A stretch of DNA of 64,000 nucleotides from SB11 sp965249955 (GTDB lineage: Bacteria > Bacteroidota > Bacteroidia > UBA8524): NCBI GenBank assembly GCA_965249955.1, contig OZ252261.1, forward strand, positions 2,232,001 to 2,296,000, written 5' to 3'. Below are positions 45,633-52,843 of this stretch, in pieces. A model generated the notes under the pieces. That model made no database searches, was not told the origin of the DNA, and worked only from the letters and a program-made list of their open reading frames with translations. Made by a program: the position numbers and the translations under genes. Numbering within the stretch: the first letter of the stretch is position 1; every line of letters starts with the position of its first letter.

Positions 45633-47033
45633 ATGTCGCAGTATGATGTAACCGTTATCGGTTCAGGCCCCGGAGGGTATATTGCAGCTATCCGTGCTGC
45701 ACAATTAGGTTTTAAAACAGCAATTATTGAAAAATATTCGGTTTTAGGGGGTACTTGTACCAATGTGGGTTGCATACCTTCAAAAGCCTTGCTTGACTCG
45801 TCAGAGCATTACCACAATGCTGAAAAAACATTTGCCACACACGGTATAGAGTTAAAAGACCTAAAGGTAAACTTGCCTCAAATGATACAGCGCAAAAGCG
45901 ATGTAATAAAAGGCAATACTGACGGTATTGCTTTTTTGATGAAAAAGAACAAGATAGATGTGTATGAAGGTGTAGGTTCTTTTGTAGATAAAACCACTAT
46001 AAAAATTACAGGCAAAGACGGTGAAAAAACCATAAAAAGCGATAAAATTATTATTGCTACAGGTTCAAAACCATCATCGTTGCCCAATGTAGCTATTGAT
46101 AAAAAACGCATAATCACCTCAACCGAAGCTTTAGAGCTGAAAGAAGTGCCCAAACACATGATAATAATTGGTGGCGGGGTAATAGGTTTAGAGTTGGGTA
46201 GTGTATACGCTCGTTTAGGTGCAAAAGTATCAGTAGTAGAATATACCGATAGCCTTATACCTGCTATGGATAAAGCACTGGGTAAAGAATTGCAACGCGT
46301 GCTTAAAAAACTAGGCTTTGAGTTTTATATGAACCATAAAGTAACAGGTGCTACCGTTAAGAAAAACGAAGTAATAGTTACTGCCGATGATAAAAAAGGC
46401 GAAAAAGTAGAATTTAAAGGCGATTACTGCCTTGTTGCCGTTGGCCGTCGCCCATATACCGAAGGTTTGGGCTTAGAAAACATAGGTGTACAAGTGGATG
46501 AGCGTGGACGTATTCCTGTTGATGAAAACCTAAAAACTACTGCCGATAATATATACGCCATTGGCGATGTTATTCGCGGAGCAATGCTTGCGCACAAAGC
46601 CGAAGAAGAAGGCGTTTTTGTAGCCGAAAAAATGGCAGGGCAAAAACCGCACATCAACTACCTGCACATACCCAACGTAGTATATACTTGGCCTGAAGTA
46701 GCCGCAGTTGGCCATACCGAAGAAGAACTTAAAACAGCAGGCCGCAAATACAAAAGCGGTTCATACCCCTTCCGTGCACTGGGTCGTGCCCGCGCCAGTG
46801 GAGATTTGGATGGTTTTGTGAAAATATTGGCCGATGAAGCCACCGACGAAATATTGGGTATGCACATAATAGGCGCACGCGCTGCCGACCTTATAGCCGA
46901 AGGCGTAGTGGCAATGGAATACCGTGCCAGTGCTGAGGATATAGGCATAATAAGCCACGCACACCCTACCTTTAGTGAAGCAATAAAAGAAGCTGCCCTT
47001 GCTGCTACAGCAAACAGGTCGCTAAATATGTAA
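45633..47033 (+). CDS. lpdA: Dihydrolipoyl dehydrogenase (E3)
   Basis: This 466-aa flavoprotein reoxidises dihydrolipoamide of the 2-oxoacid dehydrogenase and glycine cleavage complexes with NAD+. It has the FAD-binding GSGPGGY motif (10-16), the redox-active disulfide GGTCTNVGCIPSK (Cys42, Cys47), the NAD-binding GGGVIGLELGSVYARLG, the second FAD motif YAIGDV, and the C-terminal catalytic HAHPTFSEA His-Glu pair. Length is standard. The 2-oxoacid dehydrogenase subunits are not in the window. The next gene starts 26 bp downstream on the same strand. Confidence 0.95.
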   Translation: MSQYDVTVIGSGPGGYIAAIRAAQLGFKTAIIEKYSVLGGTCTNVGCIPSKALLDSSEHYHNAEKTFATHGIELKDLKVNLPQMIQRKSDVIKGNTDGIAFLMKKNKIDVYEGVGSFVDKTTIKITGKDGEKTIKSDKIIIATGSKPSSLPNVAIDKKRIITSTEALELKEVPKHMIIIGGGVIGLELGSVYARLGAKVSVVEYTDSLIPAMDKALGKELQRVLKKLGFEFYMNHKVTGATVKKNEVIVTADDKKGEKVEFKGDYCLVAVGRRPYTEGLGLENIGVQVDERGRIPVDENLKTTADNIYAIGDVIRGAMLAHKAEEEGVFVAEKMAGQKPHINYLHIPNVVYTWPEVAAVGHTEEELKTAGRKYKSGSYPFRALGRARASGDLDGFVKILADEATDEILGMHIIGARAADLIAEGVVAMEYRASAEDIGIISHAHPTFSEAIKEAALAATANRSLNM

Positions 47034-47059
47034 TCGTTTATAAAAACTAAATACACACT

Positions 47060-48037
47060 ATGATAACCCACCACGAATCGCTAAGAAAATTTTATACTCA
47101 GTTAGAGTATGTGTTGGCCAATTATACCCCACACAACTTAAACCTTGCCGACTATAATAATATAGTAATAGCAGGTTTGGGAGGTTCTGGCATTGGTGGT
47201 AAACTCACCAAATCGTATTTCATCAATCAAATGCCTATTCCTGTTGATACCGTATCAGATTATACTTTGCCTGCATACGTTAACAACAAAACCTTACTTA
47301 TACTTTGCTCATACTCTGGCAATACAGAAGAAACCCTTTCGGTTTTTGAGCAAGGAAAAGAAAAAGGCTGCAAAATGCTGGCAGTAACAGCAGGTGGTAA
47401 GCTTATGGAGTTGGCAACAGCTAATAACCTTAAATATTACACTATCGAAGGTGGTTTTCAACCTCGCATGGCACTAGGCTACTCGTTTGGCTTTTTGTTA
47501 AAAATATTTGCTGAATTATTGAAGCAAGATATTGATGGCGAATTTGCTGTTTGTATTGAAAACCTTAAAGACCAAAACGAACATACAGAAGCTGCCGAAG
47601 GCATACTGAAAAAATTTGCTTCGACACTAGAAAATAAATACGTTGTAATAGCTGATGCAGCTTTTGAAGCCACAGCTATACGTGCTTGCCAACAGTTTCA
47701 GGAAAACAGTAAAAAAGAAGCGTTTTGCAATGTATTGCCCGAAGCAAACCACAACGTAATAGAATCGTACTACGGAAAGTTGGCAGGTAATTTTATACTG
47801 TTAAATAGCGGTAGCCACGAGCGTGTAGATGCTCGCTTTGAATTTGTAAACGGCTTGTTGGATAAAGATAACAACAAGGTAGTGCACATTGCCGTAGAAG
47901 AATTTAACCTTAAAATGATATTTTCAGTAATCCATAAGCTAGATTGGTTAACCATTCGCATAGCCGAAGAAACCAACCAAAACCCTATGGAAATAGAGAA
48001 TATTATTTCTTTAAAAGATTTTTTATCAAACCAGTAA
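47060..48037 (+). CDS. Bifunctional phosphoglucose/phosphomannose isomerase-type SIS protein
   Basis: The 325-aa cytoplasmic protein has two SIS subdomains. Markers are NIVIAGLGGSGIGGKLTKSY (sugar-phosphate loop), LILCSYSGNTEETLSVFEQG (the SYSGNTEE signature of this isomerase family), and ALGYSFGFLLKIFAELLKQD. The conserved glutamate/histidine region is NVLPEANHNVIESYYGK. The family interconverts glucose-6-P, mannose-6-P and fructose-6-P, linking glycolysis with mannose-derived cell-wall sugars. It is shorter than classical Pgi (~450-550 aa), as expected. It is probably co-transcribed with lpdA. Whether it is the main glucose-6-phosphate isomerase of this organism cannot be judged here. Confidence 0.85.
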   Translation: MITHHESLRKFYTQLEYVLANYTPHNLNLADYNNIVIAGLGGSGIGGKLTKSYFINQMPIPVDTVSDYTLPAYVNNKTLLILCSYSGNTEETLSVFEQGKEKGCKMLAVTAGGKLMELATANNLKYYTIEGGFQPRMALGYSFGFLLKIFAELLKQDIDGEFAVCIENLKDQNEHTEAAEGILKKFASTLENKYVVIADAAFEATAIRACQQFQENSKKEAFCNVLPEANHNVIESYYGKLAGNFILLNSGSHERVDARFEFVNGLLDKDNNKVVHIAVEEFNLKMIFSVIHKLDWLTIRIAEETNQNPMEIENIISLKDFLSNQ

Positions 48038-48046
48038 ACGGCTACT

Positions 48047-48075
48047 GCTATTAGCCATATTTTTTTGCTAATAGC
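48047..48075 (+). terminator. Intergenic stem-loop
   Basis: Perfect 9-bp arms GCTATTAGC and GCTAATAGC flank an 11-base, T-rich loop between the isomerase and the FAH-family gene. No T run follows, so the role (weak terminator or processing site) is open. Confidence 0.4.
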
Positions 48076-48102
48076 TAATAGCCAAAGGCTAAAAGCAATA
48101 GA

Positions 48103-49125
48103 ATGAAATTAGTTACATATCAACATCAGGAATCAAATCATTTAGGTATTTTTCATAACGAAAACATCTATCCCGTGCAACGTATCGACCATACTTTGCC
48201 CGACGATATGTTAGCGTTTTTGCAAAAAGGCGATGCAGCAATGCACCGCGCCAAAGAAATAAATGCCCAAATAGTAAACGAAGGCAAATATATTGAGTTG
48301 GCTGTAAAAGCTGCCAATGCAACACTTTTAGCCCCGGTACCCAACCCCACCAGTTGCCGCGATGGCTATGCCTTCCGTCAACACGTTGCTGCTGCACGTC
48401 GCAACAGGGGAGTAGAGATGATACCTGAGTTTGATGAGTACCCTATTTTTTACTTCACCAATCACAATGCGGTACAAGGCCCCGGCGATATACGTTGTAT
48501 GCCCGACCATTTTGATAAACTGGATTTTGAATTAGAAGTATCGATAGTGGTAGGCAAGAAAGGTAGAAACATAAAAGCTGCCGATGCCGACCAATATATA
48601 GCGGGCTACATGATAATGAACGACATGAGCGCGCGCACCTTGCAAATGGAAGAAATGAAGCTAAACCTTGGCCCTGCAAAAGGCAAAGATTTTAGTACTG
48701 TTATAGGCCCTTGGCTAGTTACGCCTGATGAGTTAGAAACCTACAGAGTGCCTGCCAAAGAAGGACACGTAGGCGCTAACTACAATTTGGATATGAAATG
48801 TTGGGTAAACAACAAATTAGTATCTGAAGGTAGTATGGCCAGTATGGATTGGACTTTTGCTGAGATTTTAGAACGTTGCGCCTATGGCGTAGATATTTTT
48901 CCCGGTGATGTTATAGGCTCGGGCACAGTAGGTACAGGTTGCTTTTTAGAACTAAACGGAACAGCCAAACGCTTGAATCCTGATGCAGTGCCCCAATGGC
49001 TACAACCCAATGATGTGGTTGATATGGAAATAACAGGTCTTGGTCGCCTAAGCAACACCATGCGAAAAGAAGATACCGATTTTTCTTTATTGGCAATTAA
49101 AAAGCAAGCACAAGCAAACGCTTAG
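48103..49125 (+). CDS. Fumarylacetoacetate hydrolase family enzyme
   Basis: The 340-aa cytoplasmic enzyme has the FAH fold. Visible are the metal-site region DKLDFELEVSIVVGKKGRNI (Glu pair), the DADQYIAGYMIMNDMSAR segment with catalytic and metal residues, GPAKGKDFSTVIGPWLVTPD, and GDVIGSGTVGTGCFLELNG near the end. The family hydrolyses, decarboxylates or isomerises beta-diketo acids; bacterial members often act on aromatic or amino-acid catabolites. The substrate cannot be predicted from this sequence, and no other tyrosine or homogentisate pathway gene is nearby. It starts 65 bp after the isomerase gene. Confidence 0.85.
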   Translation: MKLVTYQHQESNHLGIFHNENIYPVQRIDHTLPDDMLAFLQKGDAAMHRAKEINAQIVNEGKYIELAVKAANATLLAPVPNPTSCRDGYAFRQHVAAARRNRGVEMIPEFDEYPIFYFTNHNAVQGPGDIRCMPDHFDKLDFELEVSIVVGKKGRNIKAADADQYIAGYMIMNDMSARTLQMEEMKLNLGPAKGKDFSTVIGPWLVTPDELETYRVPAKEGHVGANYNLDMKCWVNNKLVSEGSMASMDWTFAEILERCAYGVDIFPGDVIGSGTVGTGCFLELNGTAKRLNPDAVPQWLQPNDVVDMEITGLGRLSNTMRKEDTDFSLLAIKKQAQANA

Positions 49126-49159
49126 TAATAATAGCGAAACAGATTAACAGCAGCGATTT

Positions 49160-49612
49160 TTGGAACTTACGTACAAGATAATAGAACACGGATCTGCCGA
49201 TTTTGAGGCAGAGGTAGATTTGCGTGATAGAGTATTGCGCCAGCCACTTGGTTTAGCATTTACTGACGAAGAATTAGATGCCGAGCAAGACCAAATACAT
49301 ATTGGTGCATATACGGGTGATGATTTGGTAGGCTGCCTTATTTTAGTTGAAGTAGACGACCGCACACTAAAAATGCGCCAAGTAGCAGTTGAACCAGAAC
49401 TACAAGGACAAGGGATTGGTCAAAAATTGGTGTCGTATTCAGAGTATCACGCTATTGAAAATGGCTATTGCCGCATAGAAATGCACGCCCGCGAAACTGC
49501 TGTATCTTTTTACGAAGACTTGGGCTACGAGGTGATTAGCGATGAGTTTATAGAAGTAGGTATACCCCACTACAAACTGGAAAAAGACTGGTGCACAGTT
49601 ATAGGGCATTAA
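49160..49612 (+). CDS. GNAT-family N-acetyltransferase
   Basis: The 150-aa protein carries the acetyl-CoA binding motif VAVEPELQGQGIGQKLV (R/Q-x-x-G-x-G/A pattern) preceded by the strand DDLVGCLILVEVDD. The closing YEDLGYEVISDEFIEVGIPH is typical of ElaA/YitI-type GNATs. There is no usable ATG: an in-frame TAA lies 12 bp upstream and the first internal ATG is past residue 70, so translation must start at the TTG at 49160. The acetyl acceptor is unknown. It is followed by a strong terminator shared with the convergent clpX. Confidence 0.82.
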   Translation: MELTYKIIEHGSADFEAEVDLRDRVLRQPLGLAFTDEELDAEQDQIHIGAYTGDDLVGCLILVEVDDRTLKMRQVAVEPELQGQGIGQKLVSYSEYHAIENGYCRIEMHARETAVSFYEDLGYEVISDEFIEVGIPHYKLEKDWCTVIGH

Positions 49613-49669
49613 TGTATTCCTTTAGTCATACTAAACTTGTTTCAGTATCTCAATCTGTATAAAAATATA

Positions 49670-49695
49670 AAGGCTCCTTTTAGGAGCCTTCTTTG
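49670..49695. terminator. Bidirectional terminator between GNAT gene and clpX
   Basis: Arms AAGGCTCCT (49670-49678) and AGGAGCCTT (49682-49690) form a 9-bp perfect stem with a TTT loop, A-rich on the left and T-rich on the right. It lies between convergent genes and can serve both. Confidence 0.85.
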
Positions 49696-49723
49696 TTAAA
49701 TGATAAATGTCTAATGTTAAATA

Positions 49724-50992
49724 TTAAGCTGCTTTTAGGTTCAGCTTCTCAAGCGTTGCTTTGGCGTAATCTAACTCAACCAAAACCTCTTTCATTTTTT
49801 TCGATGGGGCATCGTACATCCAATCTAGCATAATGGCCTCGCAAATAGAGCGAAGACCACGAGCACCTACCTTATATTCGTGTGCCTTCTCTACAATATA
49901 GTCAATAGTTTCAGGTGTAAAATCCAACCTCACACCTTCAATATCAAACAGTTTGGTATATTGTTTTATCAAAGCGTTTTTAGGCTCCAACAAAATACGT
50001 TTTAGCGCATCCTTGTCTAATGGGTTTAGGTACGAAAGCACAGGCAAACGGCCTATAATTTCAGGTATCAAACCATAACTTCTAAGGTCGGCAGGAGCAA
50101 TGTATTTCAATAAATTATTTTGGTCGCTGTCCGCACTCTCAAGTTTCGATTTAAAACCGATAGCCTGTGTATCAATACGACGACCTATTATTGACTGTAT
50201 GCCTTCAAAAGCACCGCCACATATAAACAATATATTGCTGGTATCAACCTGCAAAAACTTTTGTTCAGGGTGTTTACGTCCGCCTTGTGGCGATACGTTG
50301 GCTACTGTGCCTTCAAGCAATTTTAGCAAACCTTGTTGCACACCTTCACCGCTAACATCGCGGGTTATTGATGGGTTGTCGCCTTTGCGGCTTATTTTAT
50401 CAATCTCGTCAATGTATATAATACCGCGTTGGGCAGCCTCAACATTATAATCGGCAGCTTGCAACAAGCGCGATATAGTGCTTTCTACATCCTCGCCCAC
50501 ATAGCCTGCCTCGGTAAATACAGTGGCATCAGCAATACAAAAGGGCACATCCAATACTTTGGCAAGGGTACGTGCAAGTAAGGTTTTGCCTGTACCTGTT
50601 TCGCCAACCAAAAGAATATTCGATTTTTCAAGCTCAATGCCGTCATCATCATCGTTCTTTTTACGGTTGATACGTTTGTAGTGGTTGTATACCGCTACTG
50701 ATAGTACTTTTTTAGCTTCGTCTTGGCCAATTACATACTCATCAAGATGTTTCTTAATCTCTGCGGGGGTTAGTTTGCTTTTTGCCGTAGTGGTAAATGC
50801 TTTTTTATCCCCTCCCTTCTCTTTTTTACCGTCGCCTTTGGGCAAAAAACCCAGCTGTTGCTCTACTATACTTCCTGCCTCAACAATGCAGCTATCGCAT
50901 ATTTGTGCCTCTTGGCCTGAAACCAACAAAGCTGTTTGGTCGGCGGGTTTGCCACAAAACGAGCAATGTGTATCTTCTTTTTTATTTTTCAA
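49724..50992 (-). CDS. clpX: ATP-dependent Clp protease ATP-binding subunit ClpX
   Basis: This 422-aa AAA+ unfoldase feeds substrates to ClpP. The N-terminal zinc-binding domain has CSFC (Cys10, Cys13) and CDSC (Cys32, Cys35). Walker A is GETGTGKT (130-137), the pore loop GYVG is at 163-166, and Walker B is IIYIDEID (190-197). Sensor and arginine-finger regions follow, with the IGR(R/L)P-type segment EIIGRLPVLSYL. Length and order are canonical. It lies downstream of the two clpP genes but is separated from them by a strong terminator, so it has its own promoter between 50993 and 51053. Confidence 0.97.
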   Translation of the reverse strand: MKNKKEDTHCSFCGKPADQTALLVSGQEAQICDSCIVEAGSIVEQQLGFLPKGDGKKEKGGDKKAFTTTAKSKLTPAEIKKHLDEYVIGQDEAKKVLSVAVYNHYKRINRKKNDDDDGIELEKSNILLVGETGTGKTLLARTLAKVLDVPFCIADATVFTEAGYVGEDVESTISRLLQAADYNVEAAQRGIIYIDEIDKISRKGDNPSITRDVSGEGVQQGLLKLLEGTVANVSPQGGRKHPEQKFLQVDTSNILFICGGAFEGIQSIIGRRIDTQAIGFKSKLESADSDQNNLLKYIAPADLRSYGLIPEIIGRLPVLSYLNPLDKDALKRILLEPKNALIKQYTKLFDIEGVRLDFTPETIDYIVEKAHEYKVGARGLRSICEAIMLDWMYDAPSKKMKEVLVELDYAKATLEKLNLKAA

Positions 50993-51053
50993 GGGAATAT
51001 TCTGTTAAAATGCCTTTGGTGTATTGCAAAAACAGTTCCATACGGAGCCGGCA

Positions 51054-51087
51054 ATAAAAAAGTCTCGATATGAAACATATCGAGACT
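51054..51087 (-). terminator. Terminator of the clpP pair
   Basis: A perfect 12-bp stem, AGTCTCGATATG (51061-51072) and CATATCGAGACT (51076-51087), has an AAA loop. On the minus strand it is followed by a run of T. It separates clpP transcription from clpX. Confidence 0.88.
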
Positions 51088-51122
51088 ACAAAGTTACTTT
51101 GAAAAAATGGTATTTGTTGCTA

Positions 51123-51806
51123 TTAACGCTTACGCATCAATACTTCGTCAATCATACCGTATGCTTTTGCTTCATCAGCTTTCATCCAATAATCGCGGTC
51201 AGCATCAGCTTCAACCTTTTTAACGGTTTGTCCGCTATGGCGTGAAATAATCTCATACAACTCGCCTTTTAGTTTTCTGTACAAGTTGGCGGTTATTTCT
51301 ATATCACTTTGTTGGCCTTGCGCGCCACCGTGCGGTTGGTGTATCATTACGCGGCTGTGGGGCAATGCGCTACGTTTACCTGCTGCACCAGCACACAATA
51401 GTACTGCACCAAAGCTGGCAGCCATACCTGTACATATAGTAGCTATATCAGGTTGTATAAACTGCATAGTATCGTATATACCCAAACCTGCTATTACAGA
51501 GCCACCGGGGCTGTTTACATACATTTGTATATCGCGCTTGGCATCCATACTTTCTAAAAACAGAAACTGAGCTACCACCACATTGGCTATCTCATCGTCA
51601 ATTTCAGTTCCTAAAAATATAATCCTATCGGCCATTAAGCGAGAGAAAACGTCAATTTCCCTAAAATTTACTGGGCGTTCTTCAATTACCGTACGGGTCA
51701 TATTCTCCACTGTATTTTCTACAGCATCTATTACCCTGTCGGTTGTTAAACTGTTAAGCCCCTTATGCTTGGTGGCATATTTGCGAAACTCTTTTCCTAA
51801 ATCCAT
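51123..51806 (-). CDS. clpP: ClpP protease subunit, paralogue 1 (downstream copy)
   Basis: The 227-aa serine protease subunit has an intact triad: Ser131 in TGMAASFGA, His156 in SRVMIHQP and Asp205 in DADRDYWM. The hydrophobic-pocket and handle regions are normal. Compared with its neighbour it has a four-residue longer N-terminal segment (DRVIDAVENTVENMTRT) and HGG instead of MGG after the catalytic His. It starts 27 bp after the stop of the upstream clpP, so both are co-transcribed. ClpP forms a two-ring tetradecamer with ClpX. Whether the copies form mixed rings cannot be told. Confidence 0.95.
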   Translation of the reverse strand: MDLGKEFRKYATKHKGLNSLTTDRVIDAVENTVENMTRTVIEERPVNFREIDVFSRLMADRIIFLGTEIDDEIANVVVAQFLFLESMDAKRDIQMYVNSPGGSVIAGLGIYDTMQFIQPDIATICTGMAASFGAVLLCAGAAGKRSALPHSRVMIHQPHGGAQGQQSDIEITANLYRKLKGELYEIISRHSGQTVKKVEADADRDYWMKADEAKAYGMIDEVLMRKR

Positions 51807-51833
51807 AGTTTTAATTTTTAATAGAGTTAAATA

Positions 51834-52505
51834 TTACCTTTTACGAGTCAAAACTTCGTCAATCATACCGTATTGTTTTGCTTCATCAGCAATCATCCAA
51901 TAATCACGGTCGGCATCTTTTTCAACCTTAGCAAACTTTTGTCCACTATGGCTAGCAATAATATCGTATAACTCTTTCTTCAATTTTTTAATCTCGCGAG
52001 CAGTAATTTCTATATCACTTTCTTGGCCTTGCGCACCGCCCATAGGTTGGTGTATCATCACACGGCTGTGTTCCAATCCGCTACGCTTACCTGCCGCACC
52101 TGCGCACAACAATACTGCACCCATACTGGCTGCCATACCTGTACATATAGTAGCTACATCAGGCTTAATAAACTGCATCGTATCGTAAATACCCAAACCT
52201 GCATACACCGAACCACCGGGGCTGTTTACGTACATTTGGATATCGCGTTTTGCATCCATCGACTCCAAAAACAGGAATTGTGCTATTATAATATTTGAGA
52301 TATAATCATCAATAGCAGTACCCAAAAACACAATCCTATCGGCCATCAAGCGCGAGAAAACGTCAATCTCTCTAAAGTTTACAGGGCGTTCTTCAATTAC
52401 CGTACGTGTCATACCTTGTACAGAACTTATATATTTATCGGTATGCATGCTGTTAATGCCCATGTGTTTAGTGGCATATTTGCGGAACTCTTTACCAAAA
52501 TCCAT
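51834..52505 (-). CDS. clpP: ClpP protease subunit, paralogue 2 (upstream copy)
   Basis: The 223-aa protein starts at the ATG at 52505 (MDFGKEFRKYATKH), which aligns exactly with the start of the paralogue. An in-frame ATG at 52559 would add a non-conserved hydrophobic stretch. The triad is intact: Ser127 (TGMAASMGA), His152 (RVMIHQP), Asp201 (DADRDYWM). The two proteins are closely similar throughout and differ mainly in the N-terminal loop and in the C-terminal helices facing the next ring. It is the first gene of the two-gene clpP unit. The tandem pair is probably a lineage-specific duplication. Confidence 0.95.
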   Translation of the reverse strand: MDFGKEFRKYATKHMGINSMHTDKYISSVQGMTRTVIEERPVNFREIDVFSRLMADRIVFLGTAIDDYISNIIIAQFLFLESMDAKRDIQMYVNSPGGSVYAGLGIYDTMQFIKPDVATICTGMAASMGAVLLCAGAAGKRSGLEHSRVMIHQPMGGAQGQESDIEITAREIKKLKKELYDIIASHSGQKFAKVEKDADRDYWMIADEAKQYGMIDEVLTRKR

Positions 52506-52654
52506 AGTATATTTTTTAAAGGGTAAATTTAGAGGTGTAATCAACAAAAAAAAATCCAACCTAGCAAAGCGGAAATATTGGCAGAGGAGTTTCTATAAAA
52601 ACAGTTTTTTTAACGATGAAAAGTGTGTTTTATGCCATGTTGTGTTTGTTTTTG

Positions 52655-52755
52655 GCGGTGGGTTGAAACCCGCCGCTTTTGAAATTACAGCCCAAAAGGC
52701 GACTTAAGTCGCCTTTTGGGCTGTAATCTTAATAGAATAGGTTTTAAAACCTATT
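52655..52755. repeat. Three consecutive palindromes, one perfect over 44 bp
   Basis: Within 101 bp lie GCGGTGGGTT-GA-AACCCGCCGC (52655-52676, one G-T pair), a perfect 22-bp-arm palindrome centred on GACTT/AAGTC (52684-52727), and AATAGGTTTT/AAAACCTATT (52736-52755, perfect). They stand between the divergent clpP and maltokinase genes. They read like repetitive extragenic palindromes or a small cruciform-forming element. Confidence 0.8.
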
Positions 52756-52790
52756 GGACTTTAAGTAGCGGTTTTAATAAAAAGCAACAT

Positions 52791-52823
52791 AGTGTACTTT
52801 TTACAATTACTTGTTTATATTTG
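52791..52823 (+). promoter_or_regulatory. Operator and promoter of the maltokinase-glgB unit
   Basis: AGTGTA (52791-52796), spacer CTTTT and TACAAT (52802-52807) repeat the operator of the GH31, glycogen-binding and GH57 genes. An exact -7 box TATATTTG follows at 52816-52823, 8 bp after the operator. The ATG is at 52844. Confidence 0.65.
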
Positions 52824-52843
52824 AGAAACCTCCGCAGCAAAGC

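Noticed and set aside
45452..45646. A 64-codon plus-strand frame before lpdA
   Set aside because: It overlaps the promoter and start of lpdA, and its composition is that of an AT-rich intergenic region.
49145..49160. A possible upstream ATG for the GNAT gene
   Set aside because: An in-frame TAA at 49145-49147 closes the frame and no ATG lies between it and the TTG at 49160, so the TTG was kept as the start.
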